Source: CAWAMD01 sp963783045
Lineage (GTDB): Bacteria > Actinomycetota > Nitriliruptoria > Nitriliruptorales > Nitriliruptoraceae
Reading direction: 5' to 3'
Length of the DNA stretch: 64,000 nucleotides
Assembly: GCA_963783045.1 (NCBI GenBank)
Contig: CAWAMD010000009.1
Coordinates: 186,001-250,000, forward strand
Every line of letters starts with the position of its first letter. Positions within the stretch are counted from its first letter, which is position 1. Shown in pieces: positions 17,881 to 26,384 of the stretch. The notes beneath the pieces are model-generated. The model saw only the letters and a program-made list of their open reading frames with translations, did not search any database and was not told the origin of the DNA. A program made the position numbers and the translations under genes.

Positions 17881-19485
17881 GTGTCCCCGATTCTGCCTGC
17901 TGCACGCCCTCTGCTGCTCGCCGTGCTCGTCCTCGTGGCGATGCTCGTGCCGACCGGAAGCGCCGCGGCGTCCCCCGGGCTCTCGCCCGGCGCGTCGAAC
18001 GGCTCGGCCGGCGCCCACGCGCCGCCGCGCGACGCGGACCGGGCGTCCTCCGCCGTGTACCGGCTGCCGGTGGACGGGCGCGTGGTCGCACCGTTCGACG
18101 CGCCGCGGACCCGGTTCGGGGCCGGCCACCGTGGCGTGGACCTCGCCGCGGCACCGGGCACCCCGGTGCACGCCGCGGGCGCCGGTGTCGTCGCATTCGC
18201 GGGCAGCGTGGCCGGGGCACCGTGGGTGACCATCGCCCACCCCGACGGGCTGCGCACCAGCTACGGCGTGCTGCGCGACGTGCAGGTCCGGGCCGGTCAG
18301 GCCGTGGCGGCCGGAGACGTCCTCGGCCGCGCGGCCGGGCGCGCCCACCCCGGCGACGCCGGCGGCGGCCTCCACGTCGCCGTCCGCGACCGCAGCGGCA
18401 CCTATCTCGATCCGCTCGACCTCCTCGGCGGCCGGTGGGTCCCGGCGCTGACGGGCGCGGGCGCCTGGACCACCCGGGCCGAGCCCTCGGTCCCACACTA
18501 CGCCCCGTGGGACGGACGCCACCACCTCGGACTCGTCCCGGGCTCGCCCGTCGCCACGCACCCCGGCTGGGTCTTCGCGCCGAACCCGAACCACGTCATC
18601 GGGGTGGCGGGGCTCGGCAGCGCCACGGGCCAGCATCCGATCGAGCTGACCGACCTCGGCTACGCCGCTCAGGACATCACCTACCTCTCCTATGCCGGCC
18701 GCGGGGGATCCGGCGCCGCCGACGACCCGTCCCGCGACCAGGCGCGCTACGGGCCCTCCGACACGTGGCGCGGCGTCGCGGCCGCGGCGGAGAAGCTCCG
18801 GGACCAGCTGCGTGCCCAGTGGCGGCGGTCACCCGGCCAGGCCGTCGACCTGGTGGGCCACTCCATGGGCGGGGTCGTGGTCGCCTACTACCTGCTGGTC
18901 CTGCACGACCCCACCGACCCGACCCTGCCACCGATCGGGCACGTCGCCACGATCGCGTCGCCGCTCGAGGGCGCCGACCTGGCTCGCGCGATCGTCGAGG
19001 CGCGCAAGAGCCCGGCGGCGCGGGTCGGCCTGGACCTGCTCAGTGCGGCCATCCCGGACCACGACGCCGGCTCGCGGGCGGTGTCCGACCTCGCCGTCGG
19101 CTCCGGGCTGGTCCGCGACCTCGCCGGCGCCTGGACGGCGGCGCGGGCCCATCCCTTACGGGGGCCGCTCGCGACGGGCACCCGCGTATTCACGTTCGGC
19201 GGCTCGCGCGACCCCGTCGTCCCCGAGCGCCGCAGCGACCTGCCCGGCGCCGACCACGTCGTCCTGCCCGGCGCACACGACAGTGTTCGCCGTACCGAGG
19301 CCGCACGCATCGCCCTGCGTGCCTTCCTCGCCGACCGCGACGTACCCGGCGAGGCCGGCGGCGCCGGACACTGGATGTCGTACCCGCTCGGCTGGGCCGA
19401 GCAGGCCCTCGGCCGCACGCTGCGCGACGCAGGCGATGCGCTGACCGACCTCGTGCGCAGCGTGCCGGTGCCCGCTCTGCCCTGA
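17881..19485 (+). CDS. Secreted fusion: degenerate M23 peptidase domain + lipase-like alpha/beta hydrolase
   Basis: 534 residues from GTG 17881, with a signal peptide (LPAARPLLLAVLVLVAMLVP then SAAAS). The M23/LytM domain (about 58-185) keeps zinc ligands His83 and Asp87 (GHRGVDLAA) and His165 (GLHVAV). The two catalytic His positions are lost: the HxH motif reads G-L-H, and YxHL reads SYGVL. A linker leads to a lipase-like domain (about 235-480) with VGHSMGGVVVAYY (nucleophile Ser328), SRDPVVPE and LPGAHDSV supplying acid and His. It occupies the place of the usual M23 protein upstream of rpsB. Probably envelope remodelling; the substrate of the hydrolase part is unknown. Confidence 0.85.
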   Translation: MSPILPAARPLLLAVLVLVAMLVPTGSAAASPGLSPGASNGSAGAHAPPRDADRASSAVYRLPVDGRVVAPFDAPRTRFGAGHRGVDLAAAPGTPVHAAGAGVVAFAGSVAGAPWVTIAHPDGLRTSYGVLRDVQVRAGQAVAAGDVLGRAAGRAHPGDAGGGLHVAVRDRSGTYLDPLDLLGGRWVPALTGAGAWTTRAEPSVPHYAPWDGRHHLGLVPGSPVATHPGWVFAPNPNHVIGVAGLGSATGQHPIELTDLGYAAQDITYLSYAGRGGSGAADDPSRDQARYGPSDTWRGVAAAAEKLRDQLRAQWRRSPGQAVDLVGHSMGGVVVAYYLLVLHDPTDPTLPPIGHVATIASPLEGADLARAIVEARKSPAARVGLDLLSAAIPDHDAGSRAVSDLAVGSGLVRDLAGAWTAARAHPLRGPLATGTRVFTFGGSRDPVVPERRSDLPGADHVVLPGAHDSVRRTEAARIALRAFLADRDVPGEAGGAGHWMSYPLGWAEQALGRTLRDAGDALTDLVRSVPVPALP

Positions 19486-19560
19486 TTCCGACGGCCTGAC
19501 CGCACCGACCGCTGCCCGGCTTCGCCGCCGCGACGGCTGCGTTCGGCGCTGACGGGCGTG

Positions 19561-19589
19561 TGGACGCCCGCCCGAGCGGCGGATACCCT
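19561..19589 (+). promoter_or_regulatory. Candidate promoter for rpsB-tsf
   Basis: TGGACG (19561-19566) and TACCCT (19584-19589), with a 17-bp spacer. Moderate match; supported by position just ahead of the leader hairpin. Confidence 0.4.
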
Positions 19590-19592
19590 CCC

Positions 19593-19620
19593 GAGACGGC
19601 CCGCGGCAGCGGGCCGTCTC
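19593..19620 (+). promoter_or_regulatory. Perfect 12-bp stem-loop in rpsB leader
   Basis: GAGACGGCCCGC pairs exactly with GCGGGCCGTCTC around a GGCA loop. It lies immediately after the predicted -10 box, so it would be at the very 5' end of the transcript. No U-run follows, so it is more likely a stability or attenuation element than a simple terminator. Confidence 0.5.
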
Positions 19621-19745
19621 GTCGGATCGAGGGCTCGGCAGCACCAACGCAGGCAGAACGTCGCCGGTTGGGCACCGACCATCCATCCGAATCCACTCCG
19701 CAGGACCAAATTCACACGTCTGCCGACGGGTGGCCCCGGTGCCCG

Positions 19746-19765
19746 CGAGCGTGACATCACGCTCG
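19746..19765 (+). promoter_or_regulatory. Second stem-loop in rpsB leader
   Basis: CGAGCGTG and CACGCTCG form a perfect 8-bp stem around ACAT, 58 nt before the rpsB GTG. Possible S2-binding or attenuation structure; inference only. Confidence 0.4.
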
Positions 19766-19823
19766 GGGTGGGTCGTCCCGGATGACGCGGACGGAGGCCC
19801 AACCGAACACAAAGGACATCAAC

Positions 19824-20837
19824 GTGGCTGTCGTCACCATGCGCCAGCTGCTGGAGGCTGGCGTCCACTTCGGACACCAGACCCGGCGCTGGAACCCCAA
19901 GATGCGTCGCTTCATCTACGGCGAGCGCAACGGGATCTACGTCATCGACATCCGTCAGACCGTGGGGTACATCGAGAAGGCCTACACCTTCACGCGTGAC
20001 CTCGTGGCCAAGGGCGGCACCGTGCTGTTCGTCGGCACGAAGAAGCAGGCCCAGGAGACCATCCAGTGGCAGGCCCAGCGGGTGGGCATGCCGTACGTCA
20101 CCGAGCGCTGGATGGGCGGCATGCTCACGAACTTCCAGACGATCAAGGGTCGCATCGGCCGGCTCAAGGAGCTGGAGGCGATGGAGCAGGCCGGCACCTT
20201 CGAGCTGCTGCCGAAGAAGGAGGTCCTGCAGCTGCAGCGCGAGCACGAGAAGCTGCAGACCAACCTCGGCGGCATCCGCGAGATGCAGAAGCTGCCGGAC
20301 GCCGTCTGGGTCGTCGACACGGTGATCGAGGAGATCGCCGTCCGCGAGGCCAACCGGCTCCACATCCCGGTCATCGCCGTCCTCGACACGAACTGCGATC
20401 CGGACCTCGTCCAGTTCCCGATCCCGGGCAACGACGACGCCATCCGTTCGTCCGCGCTGCTGACGCGCATCGTCGCCGACGCCTGCGCCGACGGGCTGCT
20501 GCTGCGCGCCTCCCGTTCGCCCGACGAGGAGCTGCGCGTGCAGGCGATGCAGGCTGCGTCCTCGGCCGGTGGCGGCCTCGAGGTCAGCGAGCCGAAGGCC
20601 GAGTGGGAGATCGAGCTCGAGCGGCAGCGCGCCGCCGAGCAGGCCGCCCAGGCCGCTGGCGGCGAGGCTGCCCCCGAGCAGCCCGCCCAGGCCCCCGAGC
20701 AGCCGGCCCAGACCACCGAGCAGCCGGCCCAGACCACCGAGACCCCGCAGGCCCCCGCTGAGCCGGCCCCGCCCGCCCAGGCGGACCAGCAGCCTCCGGC
20801 CGAGACCGAGACCGCGCAGCAGCCCGAGCAGCAGTAG
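19824..20837 (+). CDS. rpsB: 30S ribosomal protein S2 with long repetitive tail
   Basis: Ribosomal protein S2, 337 residues from GTG 19824 (AAAGGA about 8 nt upstream; N-terminus VAVVTMRQLLEAGVHFGHQ). The core (1-260) holds RRWNPKMRRFIYGERNGIY, GTKKQAQE, ERWMGGMLTNF and DTNCDPDLVQFPIPGNDDA. The last ~65 residues are a Gln/Ala/Pro/Glu/Thr repeat (PEQPAQ, TTEQPAQ units) absent from typical 250-residue S2. Operon with tsf, 54 bp downstream. The earlier in-frame ATG at 19782 lacks homology. Confidence 0.96.
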   Translation: MAVVTMRQLLEAGVHFGHQTRRWNPKMRRFIYGERNGIYVIDIRQTVGYIEKAYTFTRDLVAKGGTVLFVGTKKQAQETIQWQAQRVGMPYVTERWMGGMLTNFQTIKGRIGRLKELEAMEQAGTFELLPKKEVLQLQREHEKLQTNLGGIREMQKLPDAVWVVDTVIEEIAVREANRLHIPVIAVLDTNCDPDLVQFPIPGNDDAIRSSALLTRIVADACADGLLLRASRSPDEELRVQAMQAASSAGGGLEVSEPKAEWEIELERQRAAEQAAQAAGGEAAPEQPAQAPEQPAQTTEQPAQTTETPQAPAEPAPPAQADQQPPAETETAQQPEQQ

Positions 20838-20891
20838 CCGGCTGCCGGGACGCACGCGCCCGCCCGACCACACCGTCGAGGAGAACCACCA

Positions 20892-21506
20892 GTGGCCAGC
20901 ATCTCCGCTGCCGACGTCAAGAAGCTCCGCGAGCTCACCGACGCGCCCATGATGGCGTGCAAGAAGGCCCTCGAGGACGCCGACGGCGACCTCGAGAAGG
21001 CCGCCGACCTCGTTCGCGAGCGCACGGGCGCCAAGATGGACGCCCGCGCCGCCGAGCGCACGGCCTCCGAGGGCTTGGTCTACAGCTACCTGCACGCGCC
21101 GTCGCCGGGGCTTCCCCCGAAGGTCGGCGTCATGATCCAGCTGCACTGCGAGACGGACTTCGTCGCCAAGGGCGACAGGTTCCAGCAGCTCGCGAAGGAT
21201 CTGTCGATGCACATCGCGGCCATGAAGCCGCTCGTCGTGTCGGGTGACCAGGTCGACCAGGCGATGCTCGACAAGGAGCGCGAGTTCGCCCGCAAGCAGG
21301 CGATCGACGAGGGCAAGCCCGAGAACATCGTCGAGCGGATCGTCGAGGGCAAGCTGCGCAAGTTCAACGAGGAGAACGTGCTGCTCGACCAGCCGTTCGT
21401 CAAGGACGACAGCAAGACGGTCGCCGACCTGATCAGCGATGTCCAGGGTGTCCTGGGCGAGAAGATCGAGGTGAAGCGCTTCGCGCGCTTCGAGGTCGGC
21501 GCCTAG
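20892..21506 (+). CDS. tsf: Elongation factor Ts
   Basis: Nucleotide exchange factor for EF-Tu, 204 residues. The UBA-like N-terminus has LRELTDAPMMACKKALEDAD and the core has CETDFVAKGDRFQQL. The length fits the short, single-subdomain EF-Ts of actinobacteria and Thermus rather than the ~280-residue E. coli form. GTG start with GAGGAGAA upstream. A strong hairpin terminator (21513-21542) follows, closing the rpsB-tsf operon. Confidence 0.95.
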   Translation: MASISAADVKKLRELTDAPMMACKKALEDADGDLEKAADLVRERTGAKMDARAAERTASEGLVYSYLHAPSPGLPPKVGVMIQLHCETDFVAKGDRFQQLAKDLSMHIAAMKPLVVSGDQVDQAMLDKEREFARKQAIDEGKPENIVERIVEGKLRKFNEENVLLDQPFVKDDSKTVADLISDVQGVLGEKIEVKRFARFEVGA

Positions 21507-21512
21507 CACGGC

Positions 21513-21542
21513 GAACGGGCCGCCCCACGGGGCGGCCCGTTC
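21513..21542 (+). terminator. Hairpin terminator after tsf
   Basis: GAACGGGCCGCCC and GGGCGGCCCGTTC form a 13-bp perfect stem with a four-base loop, starting 6 bp after the tsf stop. The tail (ATGTCACC) is not U-rich, as often in high-GC actinobacteria. Confidence 0.75.
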
Positions 21543-21615
21543 ATGTCACCCCTCCCCGTGCTGGGCTAGCATCGCCGTCGGGCCTGGGGACGATCGAACG
21601 TCAGGGGAGCGGCTC

Positions 21616-22353
21616 GTGAGCTCGAGGAAGCCACTGCAGCGGATCCTGCTCAAGCTGTCCGGGGAGGCGTTCTCCGAGCCGAAGCTGGGCGGCGGGATCT
21701 CCACCGAGATCGTCGCGCGGATCGCCGAGGAGATCGTCGAGCTCAAGGAGACCGACGGCACCGAGGTCGCCATCGTCGTCGGCGGCGGCAACATCTTCCG
21801 GGGTGCGTCGCCCGCCGCGGCCGGCATGGACCGCTCCAGCGCCGACCACATGGGCATGCTGGCGACCGTCATCAACGCCCTCGCCCTGCAGGACGCCATC
21901 GAGAAGGCCGGCGTCGAGACGCGGGTGCAGACCGCGATCGCCATGCAGGAGCTCGCCGAGCCCTACATCCGACGCCGGGCGATGCGCCACCTCGAGAAGG
22001 GGCGCGTGGTCATCTTCGCGGCCGGGCTCGGCGCCCCCTACTTCACGACCGACACGACGGCGGCGCAGCGCGCGCTGGAGATCGGCGCCGACGCCATCCT
22101 GAAGGGCACCCAGGTGGACGGCGTCTACGATGCCGACCCCAAGACCACGCCCGGAGCGACCCGCTTCGACGAGATCGACTTCCTCGATGTCCTCAACCGC
22201 GGCCTGAAGGTGATGGACGCAACCGCCATCTCGCTGTGCATGGACAACAAGCTGCCGATCGTCGTGTTCGAGCTGCTCAAGGAAGGCAACATCCGTCGGG
22301 TGGTCCGTGGCGAGCCGGTCGGCACACTGGTGACCGCCGGCGGCGACGGCTGA
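21616..22353 (+). CDS. pyrH: Uridylate kinase (UMP kinase)
   Basis: Phosphorylates UMP to UDP, the first pyrimidine nucleotide kinase step. It has 245 residues of the amino-acid-kinase fold: ILLKLSGEAFSE (P-loop-like), IVVGGGNIFRG, DHMGMLATVINALALQDA, AAGLGAPYFTTDTTAAQRA, ADAILKGTQVDGVYDADP, MDATAISLCMDN. GTG start preceded by GGGGAG. Stands after the tsf terminator and before frr, conserved order. Confidence 0.96.
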   Translation: MSSRKPLQRILLKLSGEAFSEPKLGGGISTEIVARIAEEIVELKETDGTEVAIVVGGGNIFRGASPAAAGMDRSSADHMGMLATVINALALQDAIEKAGVETRVQTAIAMQELAEPYIRRRAMRHLEKGRVVIFAAGLGAPYFTTDTTAAQRALEIGADAILKGTQVDGVYDADPKTTPGATRFDEIDFLDVLNRGLKVMDATAISLCMDNKLPIVVFELLKEGNIRRVVRGEPVGTLVTAGGDG

Positions 22354-22393
22354 CACACGCGGCAACCGACCGCCAGACACAAAGGCATGGACG

Positions 22394-22954
22394 ATGACCC
22401 TGGAGGAGATCCTCGACGACGCGAACAGTCGCATGGATCAGGCCGTCGAGAAGGTGTCCGAGGACTTCGCGACGATCCGGACCGGCCGGGCGAACCCGCA
22501 GATCCTCAACAAGCTGACGGTCGACTACTACGGGAACCCGACGCCGCTCAACCAGCTCGCGAACTTCTCGGTGCCCGAGCCGCGGATGCTCATCATCAAC
22601 CCGTACGACAAGGGCAGCGTCTCCGACGTCGAGAAGGCGATCCGCGACTCCGACCTCGGCCTGAACCCGGCCAGCGACGGCGGCATCATCCGCTGTGTCT
22701 TCCCGGAGCTCACCGAGGAGCGCCGCCGCGACTACATCAAGCTCGCGAAGCAGTACGCCGAGGACGGCAAGATCGCGGTGCGAAACGTCCGTCGTCACGC
22801 CCGTGACGGCATGCAGCAGCTCGAGGACGACGGCGACGTCGGCCAGGACGAGCACGAGCGTCAGGCCAAGAAGCTCGAGGACCTGACCGCGAAGCACGTC
22901 CACCGGATCGACGAGCTGCTCGAGCAGAAGGAGCAGGACCTTCTCGAGGTCTGA
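22394..22954 (+). CDS. frr: Ribosome recycling factor
   Basis: Splits post-termination ribosomes with EF-G. It has 186 residues, the standard size. Motifs are FATIRTGRANPQILNKLTVDYYG, PYDKGSVSDVEKAIRDSDLGLNP and RRDYIKLAKQYAEDGKIAVRN; an acidic coiled-coil C-terminus follows. AAAGG lies upstream of the ATG. pyrH is 40 bp upstream, cdsA 75 bp downstream. Confidence 0.96.
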   Translation: MTLEEILDDANSRMDQAVEKVSEDFATIRTGRANPQILNKLTVDYYGNPTPLNQLANFSVPEPRMLIINPYDKGSVSDVEKAIRDSDLGLNPASDGGIIRCVFPELTEERRRDYIKLAKQYAEDGKIAVRNVRRHARDGMQQLEDDGDVGQDEHERQAKKLEDLTAKHVHRIDELLEQKEQDLLEV

Positions 22955-23029
22955 CGGGCGCCGACGCACGGCGGCGAACGTGGCCGCCGCGCCCTCTTTC
23001 GTGCACCGTGTCGTCGTGTCGGAGATCGA

Positions 23030-23923
23030 GTGGCCGTGACTGAGCAGGCGCAGATGCCCTCGGACGACGGTGCGTCGTCCGAGGGCTCGCCGGCCGGCCG
23101 CGGCCGGGCGGGGCGTGACCTGCCCATCGCCATCGCCTCCGGCCTGACGCTGGCCGGGATCTTCCTCGGGTCGCTGTTCTGGCACCCGGCGGCGTTCACG
23201 GCGGTCGTGACGGTCCTCGTCGTCATCGCCGTCATCGAGGTCGGCCGCGTGCTCGCGGGACTCGGGCTCGGGCTGTCGGTTCCGGTCGTGCTCGTCGCCA
23301 GCCTCACCATGCTGGCGGGTGCCTACCGCGCCGGGCCGACCGGTCAGGTCGTCGGCGTCCTGGTGCTCTTCCTCGGTGCCGTGTTCTGGCAGCTCGCCGA
23401 CGCGGAGCGCGAGGGGGTCGTGCGCACCGTCGCCAACACCATGCTCATCGGCCTGTGGGTCGGCTTCCTGGCCAGCTACGCGATCCTCCTCGTGCTGCGC
23501 GACCAGGGAGGCGATATCGGGACCCTCGCCGTCATCGGCGGTGCCGTCTTCACCGACATCGGGGCGTATGCCGCCGGAAGCCTGTTCGGCCGTCACCCCA
23601 TCGCGCCCCGGGTCAGTCCGAAGAAGACCTGGGAGGGGCTCGTCGGCGGTCTGCTGACGGCGGCCATCCTCGCCGCGATCGTCCTGCCGCTGATCGGGGA
23701 CCTCTTCAGCGTCGTCAGCGCCGTGGTGGTCGCGATGGTCGTCGGCCTGGCCGGCTTCCTCGGCGACCTGACCGAGTCGATGTTCAAGCGCGATCTCGGC
23801 ATCAAGGACCTCGGTGCGCTCATCCCGGGGCACGGGGGTGTGCTCGACCGCGTCGACGGGATCCTCCTCGCGCTCCCCGTCGGCTACTACGCCCTGCTGG
23901 TCCTCGACGCGCTCCGACGCTGA
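23030..23923 (+). CDS. cdsA: Phosphatidate cytidylyltransferase
   Basis: Makes CDP-diacylglycerol from phosphatidate and CTP for phospholipid synthesis. It has 297 residues. A Gly/Arg/Ser-rich cytoplasmic N-terminus is followed by about seven hydrophobic helices and the CDS signature near the C-terminus: GDLTESMFKRDLGIKDLG, then HGGVLDRVDGILLALP. GTG start with GGAG 7 nt upstream. A CCCCGGC-GCCGGGG hairpin (23928-23945) follows at once. Confidence 0.93.
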   Translation: MAVTEQAQMPSDDGASSEGSPAGRGRAGRDLPIAIASGLTLAGIFLGSLFWHPAAFTAVVTVLVVIAVIEVGRVLAGLGLGLSVPVVLVASLTMLAGAYRAGPTGQVVGVLVLFLGAVFWQLADAEREGVVRTVANTMLIGLWVGFLASYAILLVLRDQGGDIGTLAVIGGAVFTDIGAYAAGSLFGRHPIAPRVSPKKTWEGLVGGLLTAAILAAIVLPLIGDLFSVVSAVVVAMVVGLAGFLGDLTESMFKRDLGIKDLGALIPGHGGVLDRVDGILLALPVGYYALLVLDALRR

Positions 23924-23927
23924 GCAT

Positions 23928-23945
23928 CCCCGGCCGGTGCCGGGG
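23928..23945 (+). terminator. Short GC hairpin after cdsA
   Basis: CCCCGGC and GCCGGGG form a 7-bp perfect stem around CGGT, 5 bp after the cdsA stop. Weak terminator candidate; rlmN follows on the same strand. Confidence 0.35.
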
Positions 23946-24014
23946 CCGTACCCTGGAGCCGACGACCCGGCCTCGCGCCACCGCCCTCCCCGACGACCAA
24001 GCGCCTGGATACCC

Positions 24015-25196
24015 GTGCTGCCCGACGACCGCGCACTCGACCCCTACGACCTGTCGCGTGACGACCTCGCCGCGCTCCTGACGGAGCTCGGCCAGCCGTC
24101 CTACCGGGCCGCACAGGTGTTCGAGTGGCTGGTGAAGGGGGTCGACGACCCCCACGCGATGACGAACCTGCCGAAGGAGCTGCGCGCCCGGCTCGCGGAG
24201 CGGTTCGCCGCCGCCCGCCCGGAGCTCGTCGCCCACCGGGTCGCCGACGACGGCCACACCCACAAGCTGCTGCTGCGCTTCCCCGACGGCGAGTCCATCG
24301 AGACCGTCCTGATGCTCTACCCGTCGGGCGAGGGGACCGGGGCGGCGCGGGCGACCGTCTGCATCTCCACCCAGGCCGGGTGCGCGATGGGCTGCCCGTT
24401 CTGCGCGACCGGTCAGGCCGGGTTCCGGCGACAGCTCACCACCGGGGAGGTCGTGCGCCAGGTCGTCGTCGCCGACGCCGCGCTGCGGTCCGGGCACCTC
24501 GGCCAGCACGCCGTCCCCGGCGACGTGCCCGACCATGTCACGAACGTCGTCTACATGGGCATGGGCGAGCCGCTGGCCAACCTCGACGCGACGCTCGGCT
24601 CCGTCCGGTGGCTGCACGACCCCGATGGCTTCGACCTCGGCGCCCGGCACATCACCGTCTCGACCGTCGGCCTGGTGCCCGGCATCCGTCGGCTCGCCGA
24701 CGAGGGCCTGCCGCTGACGCTCGCCCTCAGCCTCCACGCGGCCAACGACCGGCTGCGTGACGACCTCGTCCCCCCGAACCGGCAGCACCCGATCGCGGCG
24801 CTCGTCGAGGCCGCCGAGGCATACCGCCGGACGACCAACCGCCGGGTCACGCTCGAGTGGGTGCTCATCGGGGAGGTCAACGACCACACCGACGACGCCG
24901 AGGAGCTGGCCGCCATCGCGCGGCGGCTGCGCGCCCACGTCAACGTCATCCCGATGAACCCGACGCCGGGCGTCGTCTGGCAGGAGCCGAGCCGTACCCG
25001 GACCGACCGGTTCATGGCGGTCCTCGCCGATCACGGGGCGAACGCCACCCTGCGCGACACACGCGGGCGTGACGCCGACGCGGCCTGCGGTCAGCTGCTC
25101 GCCACCTACACGCTCGGCGACGGCCGGCGCCTGCCCGCCGCCGTCGGCGCGGCCGAGCGCGTCGGCGCCGCCCGCCTGCCCGCCGCAGGAGCATGA
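24015..25196 (+). CDS. rlmN: 23S rRNA (A2503-C2) / tRNA (A37-C2) methyltransferase RlmN
   Basis: Radical-SAM methyltransferase, 393 residues from GTG 24015. The radical SAM cysteines are Cys123, Cys127 and Cys130 (CAMGCPFC) in CISTQAGCAMGCPFCATGQA. MGMGEPLANLD, ALSLHAANDRLRDDLVP and the C-terminal RDTRGRDADAACGQL carry the second catalytic Cys. An insertion (about 155-176, LRSGHLGQHAVPGDVPDHVT) before NVVYMGMGEP is usual in actinobacterial members. The stop overlaps the dxr ATG (ATGA). Confidence 0.95.
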   Translation: MLPDDRALDPYDLSRDDLAALLTELGQPSYRAAQVFEWLVKGVDDPHAMTNLPKELRARLAERFAAARPELVAHRVADDGHTHKLLLRFPDGESIETVLMLYPSGEGTGAARATVCISTQAGCAMGCPFCATGQAGFRRQLTTGEVVRQVVVADAALRSGHLGQHAVPGDVPDHVTNVVYMGMGEPLANLDATLGSVRWLHDPDGFDLGARHITVSTVGLVPGIRRLADEGLPLTLALSLHAANDRLRDDLVPPNRQHPIAALVEAAEAYRRTTNRRVTLEWVLIGEVNDHTDDAEELAAIARRLRAHVNVIPMNPTPGVVWQEPSRTRTDRFMAVLADHGANATLRDTRGRDADAACGQLLATYTLGDGRRLPAAVGAAERVGAARLPAAGA

Positions 25197-26371
25197 CCAT
25201 GATCCGACGCGTCGTCGTCCTCGGCTCCACGGGCTCGATCGGGACCCAGGCCCTCGACGTGCTCCGCGCCCACCCCGATCGCTTCCAGCTCGTCGGGCTG
25301 GCCGCCGGGTCCGATGTCGATACGATCGCGGCCCAGGCACGGGAGTTCGGTGTCGCCGACGTGGCGCTCGGCGATCCGGCGGCTGCGGCGCGGCTGCGCG
25401 ATGCGCTGCCGGAGGCGAAGGTCCGCGACGGGATGCCCGGGGTCGCCGAGATCGCCAGCCTGCCGGACGCCGACCTCGTGCTGAACGGCATCACCGGCGC
25501 CCGAGGGCTCGGCTCGACGCTCGCGGCCCTCGAGGCCGGCCATCCGGTGGCGCTCGCCAACAAGGAGAGCCTCATCGTCGGCGGCGACCTCGTCGTCGCG
25601 GCGGCCGAGCGCGCCGGCGGACGCGACCGCATGCTCATCCCTGTGGACTCCGAGCACTCGGCCGTCGCCCAGTGCCTGCGTGGCGGCCGGCGCGAGGAGG
25701 TTGCCAGGCTCGTGCTCACGGCCTCCGGCGGGCCTTTCCGTGGCCGGACCCGCGACGACCTGAAGGACGTGACCGCCGCCGACGCGCTGAGCCACCCGAC
25801 CTGGGACATGGGCCCGGTCATCACCGTCAACTCGGCAACGCTCATGAACAAGGGTCTCGAGCTCATCGAGGCCCACGAGCTGTTCGACATCGGCTGGGAC
25901 CGCCTCGACGTGGTCGTCCACCCGCAGTCGATCGTCCACTCCATGGTCGAGTTCCGCGACGGATCGACGCTCGCCCAGCTCTCGCCGCCGGACATGCGAC
26001 TGCCGATCCAGCTCGCGCTCGGCTGGCCCGATCGGCTTCCGCACGCCCACGTCGCCATGGACTGGACCCGGGCGCAGGAGCTCACCTTCGAGCCGGCGGA
26101 CCCGGACACGTTCCGGGCGCTGACCCTCGCGGCGGAGGCCGGACGTCGCCGCGGGACGTACCCTGGCGTCCTCAACGCTGCGAACGAGATTGCGGTGCAC
26201 GCCTTCCTCGACGGGCGCCTGACGTTCCTGGACATCGCCGCGGTGGTCGAGTCCGTGCTCGACGAGCACTCAACGGACGACCCGGGAACGCCGACAACAC
26301 TGGACGACGTTCTCCATGCTGACGGGTGGGCCCGCCAACGGGCCGCCCGCATCGTGGAACGTCACGGCTGA
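25193..26371 (+). CDS. dxr: 1-deoxy-D-xylulose 5-phosphate reductoisomerase
   Basis: Second step of the MEP isoprenoid pathway: DXP to MEP with NADPH. It has 392 residues. NADPH-binding GSTGSIGTQALDVLRAHP, then GARGLGSTLAALEAGHPVAL and NKESLIVGG, metal/substrate-binding PVDSEHSAVAQCL, TASGGPFRG, HPTWDMGPVITVNSATLMNK and HPQSIVHSMVEF are all present. ATG 25193 overlaps the rlmN stop; the ATG at 25199 is an alternative. ispG of the same pathway is three genes on. Confidence 0.96.
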   Translation: MTMIRRVVVLGSTGSIGTQALDVLRAHPDRFQLVGLAAGSDVDTIAAQAREFGVADVALGDPAAAARLRDALPEAKVRDGMPGVAEIASLPDADLVLNGITGARGLGSTLAALEAGHPVALANKESLIVGGDLVVAAAERAGGRDRMLIPVDSEHSAVAQCLRGGRREEVARLVLTASGGPFRGRTRDDLKDVTAADALSHPTWDMGPVITVNSATLMNKGLELIEAHELFDIGWDRLDVVVHPQSIVHSMVEFRDGSTLAQLSPPDMRLPIQLALGWPDRLPHAHVAMDWTRAQELTFEPADPDTFRALTLAAEAGRRRGTYPGVLNAANEIAVHAFLDGRLTFLDIAAVVESVLDEHSTDDPGTPTTLDDVLHADGWARQRAARIVERHG

Positions 26372-26384
26372 CGCAGGGAGTCCC

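Larger units (their letters stand above)
19486..19823 (+). other. rpsB 5' leader region
   Basis: 338 bp with no convincing gene. It holds a promoter candidate at 19561-19589, a perfect 12-bp stem-loop just downstream of it (19593-19620), and a second stem-loop at 19746-19765 about 60 nt before the rpsB start. This arrangement suggests leader-based control of the rpsB-tsf operon. Confidence 0.5.

Noticed and set aside
18888..21509. An 873-codon minus-strand open frame opposite rpsB-tsf
   Set aside because: Lies antisense to rpsB and tsf with no recognisable domain; Leu/Gly/Asp composition mirrors the real codons.
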